A DNA stretch of 64,000 nt from Diabrotica undecimpunctata (lineage: Eukaryota > Arthropoda > Insecta > Coleoptera > Chrysomelidae). Shown in pieces: positions 1 through 11,339 of this stretch. The position numbers were made by a program, and so were the translations under genes. The notes under the pieces were generated by a model that did no database searches, was not told the DNA's origin, and saw nothing but the letters and a program-made list of their open reading frames with translations. The stretch spans positions 131,029,151 through 131,093,150 of the forward strand of contig NC_092806.1 of the NCBI RefSeq assembly GCF_040954645.1. The letters run 5' to 3'. Position 1 is the first letter of the stretch. Each line of letters opens with the position of its first letter.

Positions 1-705
1 GCCCTTATAAATGAGCTTGGCTTTATACTATTAATCAGAATCTTTTTAGAGTCTCTTTCGAGAACCGTGAGACCTTGTCGTGGTAGGGAGGAGACGTCTT
101 TCATGATTGATCGTAGTCGATAATTCTGTGAGGTGAGCATGACCAAGTGACCCACCTTCTTATATGACATGACATTCTAGTTTTATTAGAATTCTCCTGG
201 CAGTCGGGCCTCTACTGGGAGTAATAATCCACTCTCTAGCTTCTCTCCGGATAAGAATGGACAAATAGGAACAAGTAAACAAAGCAGACTCAGTCATCAG
301 GAAACTTTGGAACTGGATTTCGTTACAGGTTATACTTCCGAAGATAAAGAGAAACTATTAAAAATCAGTATGGACCGAAAAATTTGCAGCGAGCGAAGAT
401 GATTAGCGCAGCGAGGGAACTGTTATCTGTTAAAGCAAGTCCTCCACTCAGAGCTCGAGGTCTTTCTTTAACTGGACATCAAGCGCAGAGGTGTAGGCTA
501 TATACAAAAGATGTTGTCGCAGTGTGGAAAGGTCTACAAGGCGAAACGATCCCTTTAACTACAATCTACAATGTTAAGTGCTACATGAAATGTTTCTGTT
601 GAAATTTTAGATCTTTTAGATGAGAAATACTGCAGGATTTATGAAGGGAATATGGTATTTTATATCTTGCTTGTATATGGTATATGGCTTTTGTTCGCTG
701 AATAT

Positions 706-708
<3 letters not shown>
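1..708. other. No gene recognised (AT-rich spacer)
   Basis: I see no conserved coding sequence here. A 72-codon plus-strand reading frame at 384-602 has moderate GC and no motif I recognise. It could be a scrap of an old retroelement, but nothing supports a function. Confidence 0.4.

Positions 709-768
<60 letters not shown>
709..768. repeat. (TA)n microsatellite
   Basis: About 60 bp of nearly pure TA dinucleotide. It creates spurious Tyr-Ile reading frames. It is one of about ten such tracts in the window. Confidence 0.95.
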
Positions 769-772
<4 letters not shown>

Positions 773-2395
773 CGTTTTTTCTCCATATTACTAGAGTTTA
801 TTCTAAATAAATTTTGAATATTGTTATGCTTTAATGCTGCTCTAATATTTATTGCCTGCATACTTTCCAAGAAGACATCATGATGTTGGCTCTACCGAGA
901 TTGATTATAAAGTATTTATAGAGAAGTTATAAAATGACAGGTAGAGCATGCTGTAAACGATTAAATATGATACAGTGAATGTAATGTATGCCGTCGATAT
1001 CTCTGTTCAAAAACTGATTTTTTTATGTTCAGATTCAATTAGTTTTGAATTAAATACGGCAATCCTGTTATTATCGTAGTCCTTTAATATAAAATCAGTA
1101 AAGATGCATCAATCTTGTATACTTAGGTACACTTCGAGTTTCTTGAAGGAACGACTGCAGCACGTCTTATGAATACCGATCCGACGGACATGATAATTTT
1201 TTTTTATTCAATACAAACTCTACCCACTGCGCTAGGCAGGCGGTCTATTTAGGTATGTACTATGCAAGTAAAGGCAGTTTAGACTTGGTTGATACCGTAG
1301 GTGACATCCTACCAATATTCAGACTGTTTGATATAGACATTGACACTATTGTGATATTAAGGTTTTTATAAAAAATATATAAGCTGTGTTCATAAACATC
1401 AAGTAAAATTACATGTAGACATATACGTTTTTTTGTATTGTTTATGCTGCCTAGCTTTCTTCTATCAATTATATAAATATCTTAGGTACATATAGATCTG
1501 TGCATTTCTTTTCTTTAAAAGCTGTTATGTAAATATAGCAATAACTTTCTCTATTGGATATGCTGGATAGCAGTTTGTTAATATTAATAAGACCGCAATA
1601 AAGCTGGAAGTTGCCATTTATACAAATTAAACTTGGATTATAAAATTAGTGCTATATCCCCATAAGTAATTAATATTATATGAAAACTATTTATAAACAT
1701 TTCTGGATTTTTTCTTACATCTTAACAGTACTAGATATATCCATTTTAGGGGCATCATCGATTGATTACCTGATTCACAAAGGCCATTTTGCTTGCAACA
1801 TGTTTTGTTTAATCGGGAAACAAATTGTAAGCTGTGTAAAAAATAAATAATGTAGCGTTTACTAACACAAACATCTTATAAAATTAACAACAAATATAAC
1901 ATCTTGGACCTATTTTTAATTGACCATAACACATCTCTCACTTGATTTTCTCTGAAGAATATCTAAAACAGAAAACAAAATTTAAGTAAGGGTTCCAACA
2001 GATATTACAATGGTGTGAGTGAAAAATGTCACATATAACCCAAGCTGTGAGTGAAAAAGGTCAATTTTTGGACTTACAGCTTTTACTATGCTTTTAAGAA
2101 ATGTTTATAACGTTTAAAAAACACGCTTTTTTCATGCAAAATGAATAATAAAGTTGACCTGCAAAGGAACGACGTGTTTATAGTTGTGTTAGAAATCTCT
2201 CTTTGGTCGATATGACGTGCAAGAAAATTGAATTTAGTACTTCAAATCGGCGGAACGCAGAAACATTTGTAATATCTCGGTGAAAAATGAACCAATTTAG
2301 ATATTTTTTTTAATCTGGGGTAGCTCAAAAAATATATATTTTTTAATTTTTTACTATTATCATTATTTGGCTCACCCATTGCACCCATTATTAAA
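769..2395. other. No gene recognised
   Basis: AT-rich DNA with no open frame that looks coding on either strand, no splice-consistent exon and no transposon motif I could identify. Confidence 0.5.
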
Positions 2396-2406
2396 TTTTA
2401 TGTTTT

Positions 2407-3178
2407 CATCATCATCAGTGGCATTACAGCTCGTTATGAGCCAAAGCCTTCTTCAGAACAATCTTCCATTCGCCCCTGTCTCTGGCAACTCTTCTCCATG
2501 CTTTAACTCCGATGGATTTTAGATCATCCTCTATGTTATCTTGATACCTAAGTTTTGGTCTTCCTCTGGCTCGTCTTCCCACTGGTCCTCTTCGGTCGAA
2601 AATTTTTCTGATCGTTGCATCTTCATCTCGCCTAATTACATGTCCTATCCATCAAAGGCGTGCTAATTTAATACATTTTACAACGTCAGGTTCCCCAAAA
2701 CTTCTATACAACTCAAAGTTGTAGCGCCTACGGCACAAACCCTGTTCTTGGATTCCTTCATATATTTTCCTTAGAATTTTTCTCTCGAAACGTTTAAGCA
2801 ATTCTTGGTCGTTCTGTGTAAGTGACCACGTTTCAGACCCGAATGTTAACACTGGCCTTATTAGTGTTTTATATATGGTAACTTTAATTTTTCTGGGTCA
2901 TATTGGGGTCATATGTTTCCTCAAGCCATAATAGCACTTATTGGCAAGCACTATTCTTCTTTTAATTTCTTCGCTGACATTGTTGTCTTTAGTCAGCAGC
3001 GAGCCCAGGTAGACGAAGGTGTCCACACCTTCCAGTTCCAGATCATCAATTAATAGTCTAGGTATCTGGTTGCCTGATCTAGTACAGTACATATACTTGG
3101 TTTTCTGTGCGTTTATTTTTAATCCCATTCTAAGTGCAGACGCCCTTAGTGATCGAAATGCTTCGATCAGAGATTCTG
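2407..3178 (-). pseudogene. RTE-type LINE 3' fragment (RT thumb to C-terminus)
   Basis: The minus strand encodes the last part of an RTE-type endonuclease/reverse transcriptase. It starts just inside the RT palm, runs through a thumb segment (LINAQKTKY-like and YLGSLLT motifs) and a SETWSL motif, and ends in the Gly-Arg-Pro-rich C-terminal tail typical of these elements. At least one frameshift separates the two halves, near 2850-2900. The 3' end has a short GAT-type repeat at about 2407-2415. The 11-bp word TTTTATGTTTT flanks the fragment at 2396-2406 and 3179-3189 and is a good target-site duplication, so this is a 5'-truncated LINE insertion. It is dead: the RT catalytic box is missing. 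Confidence 0.8.
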
Positions 3179-3189
3179 TTTTATGTTTT

Positions 3190-4049
3190 ATCTCACAAAA
3201 ATTTACATGTCTTTTAATAATTATGACATTTTCCATAATAAGTCTTGATAAGTTCTTGATGTGAATTCCTCCTTGATAATAAATATTTAACAGAAAAATG
3301 TATATTTTTATACATTATGGATAGGTACATACACAGGGGCATTTTTTAAACAAAATTCATTTATTATTTTATAACTTATTAAAATTGTTGTATTTTACTT
3401 TTAATATTGTTCTGAATCTATTTTCTTGTGTCATTTCAATGCCATTGACTATTTTTGTTGGGAATAAGCGACAATTTTACTATAATGTTCTGCCGTTCAA
3501 AATCGCCGGACGCTTTAAGCGTTGTTTCTGAGAGAACGGTTTAATTTACAGAAAACGTGGTAATAAACATTTTTGTTCAAAATTATCTTAGGTATATTTT
3601 TTATTTGAAACATTTTTTTCTACGACGTACAAATTGTTCGTAAATCCGTGTTTTATGTTTTCCCCCTACGAGGGAGGTTTTAGGGGGAAGCCCGGGGGTA
3701 GGAGTGACAAACTTTTTTGCATCTTTTTGGGGTCCTAAAATTAACATTATCAGCAAAATTCAGTTTGTTAACCTAACCTGTTAATTATTGTTGTAAAATA
3801 AATGAGCGAAAACGCGGTTATATAAAACGAAAAAAACTAATAGGGTGATGTGAGTAGGAATTTTCATCAAAGGTACTTTGATCAGTCTGATGAATTTTTT
3901 GAAGGAGATGGAAACTGAGTTATGCATCACGTAAATATGATAATGGCGATATAAAAGTTTTTGTTATATATGGTATAACCCCTTAAACCGAAAAGCTTAA
4001 GTGGTTAAAGATGAAACGAGTAAACGGTATTGTAAAAAAGCGGGCAGAA

Positions 4050-4050
<1 letters not shown>
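3190..4050. other. No gene recognised
   Basis: AT-rich spacer. A small GC-rich patch near 3660-3710 contains purine/pyrimidine blocks (cccctacgaggg, ttagggggaagc) with no recognised function. Confidence 0.5.

Positions 4051-4099
<49 letters not shown>
4051..4099. repeat. (TA)n microsatellite
   Basis: About 49 bp of TA dinucleotide in non-coding DNA. The following 470 bp, to the next TA tract, contains no recognised gene. Confidence 0.95.
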
Positions 4100-4101
<2 letters not shown>

Positions 4102-4569
4102 TAAATAGTGTAGTGAGGACATAACTGATCCAAAGGAAAGATATGTTTAACAATAAATCGAATAATCTATAAATATCCGGTTCGAAGGATCAATATATAA
4201 ATTCGAATATAATTGCGAATGCCCTATGTCCGAATTTCTCGGTCGACGATGTGAAATAATTCGAAGTCGTAGAGTAAATGATTGATTGGTAGCTTCAAAA
4301 TAAATACACTCGACGTAACTTCAAACAATGACTTAACGATCTTCATTGAAGTAAATATTCTAATAGACATTATACTAAAAAGTGTTCAACCCCAATTTAT
4401 AAGCTCACAAATAAAATTACAATTCATCAAAAAGGCCATTGCCTCATACCTTGTAACTTGTTCATCGAGCCGAGTGCTTACACAAATATAATTCGAACTA
4501 TGAAATTATTTCGATAGAATTTAGCAGGTGATTTAATTCTACCGGAAGGTAAATATCCTCCTAATATAA

Positions 4570-4570
<1 letters not shown>

Positions 4571-4649
<79 letters not shown>
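4571..4649. repeat. (TA)n microsatellite
   Basis: About 79 bp of TA dinucleotide, lying about 180 bp downstream of the 3' end of the LEA-like gene on the minus strand. Confidence 0.95.
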
Positions 4650-4655
<6 letters not shown>

Positions 4656-4827
4656 TACCATTAAATATGTAAACTATTATGTAGGTATATGGTACGTTAA
4701 CATTAATGTGGGATTACAAATTAAGGCTTTAATTTGTGATTGAACAAATCGGCTTCGATATTTATCCTTGTTTTACTAATACGAGATACTTTTTATATTG
4801 TAAACATTTGTTTAATATGTATTACCT

Positions 4828-5049
4828 TTATTTTTTAGAGAATAATCCTTTTCCAAATATATTTTTAGCAGCATCTGCTGCATCGTCCAAATCTGCGTGC
4901 ATTCTTTTATTACTTTCTTCAGCTTCTTGTTTCAAATCGTGTCGTGTATTATCTAAGAAATTAGCTGTGTCCTGCATCTTATTCTGGAATAATTTCCCCG
5001 TCTCTGCTAATTTGTTGTCTATGCTGTGACCAAATTGTTGGAGTCCACC
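4828..5049 (-). CDS. LEA-like repeat protein, terminal exon (exon D)
   Basis: This is the last coding exon of the minus-strand LEA-like gene: 222 bp, 73 codons plus TAA at 4830-4828. The acceptor is a clean polypyrimidine-AG (ttcttttgcag, AG at 5051-5050), and the exon starts in phase 0, matching the phase-0 donor of exon C at 15228. It opens with a GLQQFGHSIDNKL segment, the same G-x-x-IDNKL motif found throughout the large exon. It continues as a charged predicted helix (QEAEESNKRMHADLDDAADA) and ends in a basic GKGLFSKK tail. The intron joining it to exon C is 10.2 kb and is full of transposons. Motif sharing and phase agreement make the assignment strong even across that distance. An alternative internal exon inside the intron cannot be excluded. 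Confidence 0.8.
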   Translation of the reverse strand, partial: GGLQQFGHSIDNKLAETGKLFQNKMQDTANFLDNTRHDLKQEAEESNKRMHADLDDAADAAKNIFGKGLFSKK

Positions 5050-5400
5050 CTGCAAAAGAATAATTTAGTTTTTATATAGACTAAATGGTTGTAAGTATTT
5101 GTTTATTGGTACAAATTAGGTTCATTACAATAGCTTAAATCGATTTTCGTAAGACCGTCGACATAGGGGTTATGCCTCGAATACATGCCAAAGTAATGTA
5201 TCTTCTTTTACAATATTCGATCCTACCGAATACAAGGTGGTGTGTACCTTATACATGGAATCGTTCACATGTCCGTACTTAATTATGTAAAAAACGGACA
5301 AATTGGTACGGACAAATGGAAATTTGGTTTGCAGTAAAGTATATAGACTGCGCTCCACTAATACTGTTTATATTAGACATATTAAAAACAACCGGGTAAA

Positions 5401-5711
5401 GAACGACTGGGTAAGATCCAAAACAAAAGTCGAGGACATAGCAACAAAAATTGCCAAACTTAAATGGAGCTTCGCGGGCCACACTGGTAGACAAAAAGAC
5501 CAACGTTGGAATACTACAATACAGCATTGGAGACCTTACGAAAGTAAATGACCAAGAGGAAGACCACAGATGAGATGGGTTGATGACATTAAAAGAATAG
5601 CCGGAACAAATTGGAAATATGTTGCTCAGGATAGAGACCGATGGAAGGAGTTGGGAGAGGCATATGCCCAAACATGGACGAAAGAAGGCTAAGAAGAAGA
5701 AGAAGAAGAAG
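5401..5711 (+). pseudogene. RTE-type LINE 3' end with GAA tail
   Basis: This plus-strand fragment encodes the extreme C-terminus of an RTE-type reverse transcriptase: an NDWVRSKTKVED segment, then KLKWSFAGH, and after a stop a PRGRPQMRWVDDIKRIAG segment. It ends in a (GAA)n tail at about 5692-5713. The words at 5384-5400 and 5712-5729 both read AAAAACAACCGG followed by GTAAA or AGTAAA, a 16-17 bp imperfect target-site duplication. The copy lies in the last intron of the LEA-like gene, in antisense to it. It encodes no enzyme. Confidence 0.8.
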
Positions 5712-5729
5712 AAAAACAACCGGAGTAAA

Positions 5730-6382
5730 AATAGACGATTAAAAACAAAAATACAAATGAAAAGAAAATAGATACAGATATTTAGACGAAAAAAAAATAG
5801 TAGTTAAAAAAGTTGATGCTTAGTAAATATAATTGGCGGCCAAGAAGATTACATACAAAGGAAAATAGGTAATGCGTAAAATTTTTTTAACTCACTGCGG
5901 GATGTCTGGTTTTCGAAAGTTTTTGCAATTCTAACATAAGAAGATCTTCTAGATCTTTGCTCCAATGGGAGCTTTATATATGATAATGACCAATATGTGA
6001 CTCAATTCTTTTCTATTAGGATTTACGTCAGTCCAGAAATAAATATTATGCTGATTTTTAGGTAAAGTTTACTTCTTGTGTGGACAAAATATTCTTTGTA
6101 AGATTTATGTTCCGTTTTTTTGATTCCATAAGTCAATTACAAAGTCCTTAAACTTTTTTTTTGCTTATTGGCTTTGGCTTGGAACCTTTAGCCAGGTAAT
6201 TACATATATGAATATTAGTATTCATTCATACAGGATTGTACAAGGAGGACACTTTTCAGGCTCAGGGATTCATCAGAGCAGATTTATTTTAACAAACAAG
6301 ACATAAACCACGGTTAGGTAGGTGGGCAACATATATGGTAAACATGCAAAGAAAATGTTCATGCATACGATCAATTTTACAC
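5730..6382. other. Intronic spacer, probably including LINE 3' UTR
   Basis: No coding sequence seen. The part next to 6383 is probably the 3' untranslated end of the minus-strand I-like LINE. Its exact end cannot be placed because no clear tail is visible. Confidence 0.4.
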
Positions 6383-9300
6383 TCATACCTTTAATTTAAT
6401 TTTTACAAGAAATATCATAATGATTTTAAAATTTTTTATATTGTCTTCACTTAATAGAATATTTACGTTTAATGGTGTACTTAAACCCTCTTTTATCAAT
6501 TCTTTTAGCAGCCACATGCTTATATTGCGATGTAGTGGGCAGTTGAAAAATATGTGATTTAAATCAGCTATACTAGTTCCACACTCACAACGGTCTGTTG
6601 GGAGAACTCCTATTTTGTGTAGATGTTTCGGAAAACATCCATGATCTACTTTTAATCTTAAGACAGTTGACACTGTGTTTCTGCTTAGTGTAACATCTTT
6701 TTTAAACATTGTTTTACAAAAAACAAAAATTGTTTTACAGCTACTGTTGGTTGTAATTTGTATAAATTAGTGCCTGTGCTTTCACCAAACTGAATCCATC
6801 GTCTGTCCCATTTAAATTTAATATGTTGTTTGATATAGGCAAGTAGATTACATGTGTTGAAATCTTCTCTCACCATATGTGGGTGCTGTATGGATTTTTA
6901 GCTATAGAATCAGCAATAGTATTGCCAAAAATATCTGAGCGTCCCTTAACCCATACAAATTTAACACCATATGGATCTGATAGTTTTAGTAACTGTTGAA
7001 AAATTTCTAATATGAATAGGTATATTGCTATTGATTGTGAATTTAAAGTTTTGTAAGGAGTGTAATACTGACAGTGAATCACTGCATATGACAATTTTGT
7101 TCCACTGGTTTTCACAGCACAATTCAAGGGCTTTATATATAGCACATGCTTCAACAGAAAAGATGCTAGATTGATTATTTAAAATAAATGATTTTTTAAT
7201 CTTCATTTTTGATACAAAGTTAGCACTGGTTGTACATGTTGGTGATTTTGACCCGTCTGTATATATTACAATATGGTCTGAATAGCCTCTTAAGATTTCT
7301 TTGTGAGTAGTGTAACAAAATTCGTTTTGGTATTTAATATTTTAATATTTTAATATTTTAATATTTGTAGCTAGAACACTTGTTAGATGTGGTATATCCA
7401 ACGATTCCCAGATAAGATTACAAGGGGAATTTATTAACTTGAGTTCGTTGCAAGTTATAATTGCTCTTGCAAGTGGCGGAGAGTTTTTTTTTTAATGAAG
7501 TATGCGGATGTTAAATCAGCTGTATTTAATTCATTAATTATTTTTGCATTATAAGTGCCACGATAATGTTGGTTTAGTTAGGAAATAGTTGCTTGCCAGA
7601 TATTCTCTGCTCAATAAGAGTGGGTTTTCAGATGCTAGAACTAGGGTGGCTTCATTTGGAGTGGTTTTCATCAATCCTAACACAATTCTTAGAGCTTTAA
7701 ATTGGATTCTATCAAGTTTACGTAAATTGGTTATGCTAGCTGACCCATATACCAAACAACAGTAATAGATCTTATATAGGCTCGATAAAAATTCAATACA
7801 ATGTTTTGATCTGCACCCCACGATCTCTTACACACCATTTTAAGAAAATTAATACCTTTTTCGCAGCGATAATTGTTTAATTAATATGTTGAGTCTAAAG
7901 CAATTTTCTGTCAAGTACGACACCAAGATATCTAAATTCCGAAACAATAATTGGAATATAATTGCCATGTAAGGTTACAGCGTGATCTTTAATAGGGTGT
8001 TTTCTTGAAAAAAATACTACGGCACATTTTTGGTACGAAATATTGAATCCATTTAACCAAGTCCAATTATCCAAGTTGTATTATACATAATATGTTTGAG
8101 TTCAGTAGTGCTTTCACTGTACGTTTTCTTATGTCAGTAGATGACAATATTATCAGCATATTGTAAACAAACAATATTGAGAGACCATAATTTGTGCAAA
8201 TCGTATGTGTACAAATTAAAAAGAAGTACACTTAAAACAGCTCCCTATGGAATACCTTTTGATAAATCTTGGGTCTAATAATATTGTGACCTACTCTTAT
8301 CGATACACTTCTGTCTTTGTATATATTTGATAGTAAATGTGCTATCGATTTTGGAATGCCAAGAAACACAAGTTTATCAATGAGTATATTTAAATCAATA
8401 TTGTCATATGCACTTTTTATGTCAATAAACAATGCACCTGTTGTCATGGAATTGGAAAAACCAATTTGAACATCTGTAGTCAGACGAACTACTGCATCCA
8501 TGGTTCCATAGCCTTGTTTATATCCATATTGTGTTGCTGGTAGAATATTATGCCGCCTTAACCAAATTTCCATTCTCAATTTTAGAATTCTTTCAAATGT
8601 TTTAAAAATGCATGACAATAATGTTATTGGTCTATATGATTCCGGATTATGTTTGTCTTTTCCCGGTTTTAGAATTAATATAACAAAGCAATCATTAATT
8701 GTAAGGAGGTATTCCAGTTTGCAAAATACAGTTATAAATATATAGTAGTAGTCTTTTGGTCATTACACCCATTTTTTCTAACATAATATAAGAAATCTGA
8801 TCTGGACCTGGAGCTGTGTTTTTGGATATCTTGATAGCATATTCCAGTTTGGATGATGTTATTTCTTTTAATAAATAATGTTCTTCTTAATGTAAATACA
8901 TTTGAGGTATATGTTTGTCAACAAATGGTGAACATAACTTCTGAAGAATATCTTCTGCAACCTCGGAAGGAGCATGTCTGATGTTTGTGTTTTTGTTGTT
9001 TAATTTGTTAGCCATCTTCCATATTTGAGTTGCTGGGCCACTAGAGTTAAGGCTGGAGCAAAATTTAATCCATGTTGTTTTGGCTTTGTGTTTAAACATT
9101 TTTTTAGTTGTAGCTTCTATCTTTTTATATTCAAGAAAATTATTCAGTGTAGATGCGGTTTTGTATTTTTTAAGAGCATTCTTCTTAAGCTGTAGCGGTG
9201 TATTACATTCACCATCTCACCAAATTGATTTTTGTCTATGTTTAGGACTGAGGGGTACGTTTTTGGGGATAGAAGCTTCGCTGCTTGTATTAATTGCTCT

Positions 9301-9590
9301 ATTCAGATTAAATGCCATTTCATTACAGTTTTCAGAGTATACAACATTCTTTAGTTCCATTTCAAGAGTGCTCTGAAACAATTACCAGTTGGCCTTCTCT
9401 AATTTCCATTTCCTTGTTGGATAGACAACAGAAGACGGTACATCAATATTCAACTTGATGGAAATAATATAATGATCAGATCCAAGAGTTCTATCCAATG
9501 TTTGCCAATGAGCTAGTGCTCATTGGCAAAGCAAGAAGTTATTAGCGTTAAGTCTACAGCTGATTTTAAGTCCTTAAACACTAAAATCTA
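6383..9590 (-). pseudogene. I-like LINE ORF2 relic (EN-RT-RNase H)
   Basis: Reading the minus strand from 9590 to 6383 gives, in order, the C-terminal part of an apurinic-type endonuclease (GSDHYIIS near 9480), a linker, reverse transcriptase (LFIDIKSAYDNID at about 8440-8400), an RNase H segment with SVEACAIYKALELC (7170-7130), an ending like WVKGRSDIFGNTIADSIA, and a terminal Cys/His module (CECGTSIADLNHIFFNC, about 6590-6535). Several frameshifts and stops break the frame. The order EN-RT-RNase H-CCHC matches I-clade LINEs and resembles the intact copy next door, but this copy is on the opposite strand and is 5' truncated. A local AATATTTT tandem repeat sits at about 7336-7370. It lies within the last intron of the LEA-like gene, in the same orientation as that gene. 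Confidence 0.8.
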
Positions 9591-9965
9591 AAAATTAAAT
9601 ATAAACTGAGTCTGATTATTTTTCTTCGTTTATTAACATTTTAAATTTCCGCTGGGATTCCACTACGAGGTGTCGAACGAGTAACATCGTTTTATATTTT
9701 GTCGTGCTTACTAAAACATAGTGCAAAAACAGTGAACATAAGTGTACCTTCAACTACAAATAAATGTATGTATAATTCACTCATTACTAGTTGAGGTTTG
9801 TTTTTGTTTCAACTGATTAAAATCACAAAAGAAAAAATTTAAACAGGATTGCCTTAGAACCGGCAATCTATTTTTATTTTAAAATGAATAAAAAGCTGAA
9901 ACTTTACCATAACACATAGAAGCTAAATTATAATTTCAACTAAAAACGCAATTGCTTTTGACTAC

Positions 9966-11339
9966 ATGAGCAGTGGCGTACCAAATACCAAAACAGTAAA
10001 TATGTCTCAAACACAAAACCAAGTTTTATCCTATGTATCAGTAGCGAAAACAATTCCACGGCCAACTTTCCCAAGCAAACATCAAGCCATTGTGATGCAT
10101 GCCGAAGAAAATCTGAAATTGTACGATTACGTTAAAGCTATAGGTGATATAATAGGCCCTAAACAAGTCTCCTTTGCATCTAGGATATCAAACAATCGCA
10201 TTTGTATCTATCTTTCTAATACTAATCTTGTTGACCAGCTCATAGATTCACATCCTATAATACAGATAGGAGATGTTTCTTTAAATATCCGAAGACTTAT
10301 TTCCTCTGCTAAAAGAATAATTATATCTAATGTATCTCCGTTCTTACCACATGACATAGTTGAAAATAGCATTAAAAATCTTGGACTTCGCATCGCATCT
10401 CCTATATCCTATTTAAGAGCAGGCATTCCTGGGGACGAATATTCACACGTATTAAGTTTCAGACGCCAAGTTTACGTATACCCTCCCTCCGAAGATTTTG
10501 AATTACAAACATCAGTACTTATTTCCTTTGAAGGAAATGAACACAGAATCTTCCTTTCTACAGATAAAGTACATTGTTTTATCTGTAAACAAACAGGACA
10601 TATAGCCTCCAACTGTCCAAATCCTCCAACAGACAATACACTCCCAACCGAATATATACCAACAAGCCCCAACTCATCCGTAAAAATTTCATCTCCCTCT
10701 ACACATAATGCCAAAGAGCCACAAATCGAAAATAAAGACTCCAACACTGAAACTCAATCCAACACTGAAACACAATCAGACCAAATCGACATAACACAAA
10801 TATCTCAAAAACGAGGACACTCTGAAATAGAAACTCCTAGTGAACTAACAAGCCCTGAAATTCCTGAGAAAGAAGCTCAACCATTGTTAGATATGCTTCC
10901 TCCTCTATCAGCTTCCCCCAAAAAAGGTCTCAAAGCTAAGAAAAAAAAGCACAAACCTGATACTCCAACAGAATTAGTATTAACCGAAACCACCAAGAGA
11001 ACAATCCAAGAAGCATACAAAAAGAACCCACAAACCTTTAAAATACCCATAGACAATTTCTTTTTCTTCCTTGAAAATAGTTTTGGACATTCTGATCCTT
11101 ATTCGGAAGCGAAAAAGCTCACGGATGATGTAAAAAGTCTACTTTTAAACCTGCATACTATATATCCAAATCTTTCAGATAGATCCTTAAAAAACCGATT
11201 TACCCGTCTAAGTAAAAAGATCAAGAAACAACTACAACTAGAATCCTCTGAAGCCACAAGTTTATCAGACCCAATTTCATCAAGCGATCTAACTGACGAT
11301 GAGTGCCTTTCCGATCGATCCCAAAGGTCGCAGCACTGA
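9966..11339 (+). CDS. I-like LINE ORF1 (RNA-binding gag-like protein)
   Basis: The 457-residue ORF1 protein of the LINE most likely binds element RNA and forms the ribonucleoprotein particle used for retrotransposition. Residues ~30-200 form a domain with IRRLISSAKRIIISNV and RRQVYVYPP segments. A single CCHC zinc knuckle (CFICKQTGHIASNC) lies at about residues 203-216. A long Ser/Thr/Pro-rich low-complexity linker follows, then a Lys-rich block, and a C-terminal helical region (residues ~370-430). The start at 9966 is the first ATG of the frame; a second in-frame Met lies 12 codons downstream. ORF2 overlaps its last 41 bp in another frame. The decayed ORF1 at 49.3-51.1 kb is a relative, with the same order of segments. 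Confidence 0.85.
   Translation: MSSGVPNTKTVNMSQTQNQVLSYVSVAKTIPRPTFPSKHQAIVMHAEENLKLYDYVKAIGDIIGPKQVSFASRISNNRICIYLSNTNLVDQLIDSHPIIQIGDVSLNIRRLISSAKRIIISNVSPFLPHDIVENSIKNLGLRIASPISYLRAGIPGDEYSHVLSFRRQVYVYPPSEDFELQTSVLISFEGNEHRIFLSTDKVHCFICKQTGHIASNCPNPPTDNTLPTEYIPTSPNSSVKISSPSTHNAKEPQIENKDSNTETQSNTETQSDQIDITQISQKRGHSEIETPSELTSPEIPEKEAQPLLDMLPPLSASPKKGLKAKKKKHKPDTPTELVLTETTKRTIQEAYKKNPQTFKIPIDNFFFFLENSFGHSDPYSEAKKLTDDVKSLLLNLHTIYPNLSDRSLKNRFTRLSKKIKKQLQLESSEATSLSDPISSSDLTDDECLSDRSQRSQH

Noticed and set aside
5279..5719. 146-codon minus-strand frame starting with a Phe run
   Set aside because: The Phe run is the reverse of the RTE (GAA)n tail, and the rest is antisense to the RTE C-terminus.
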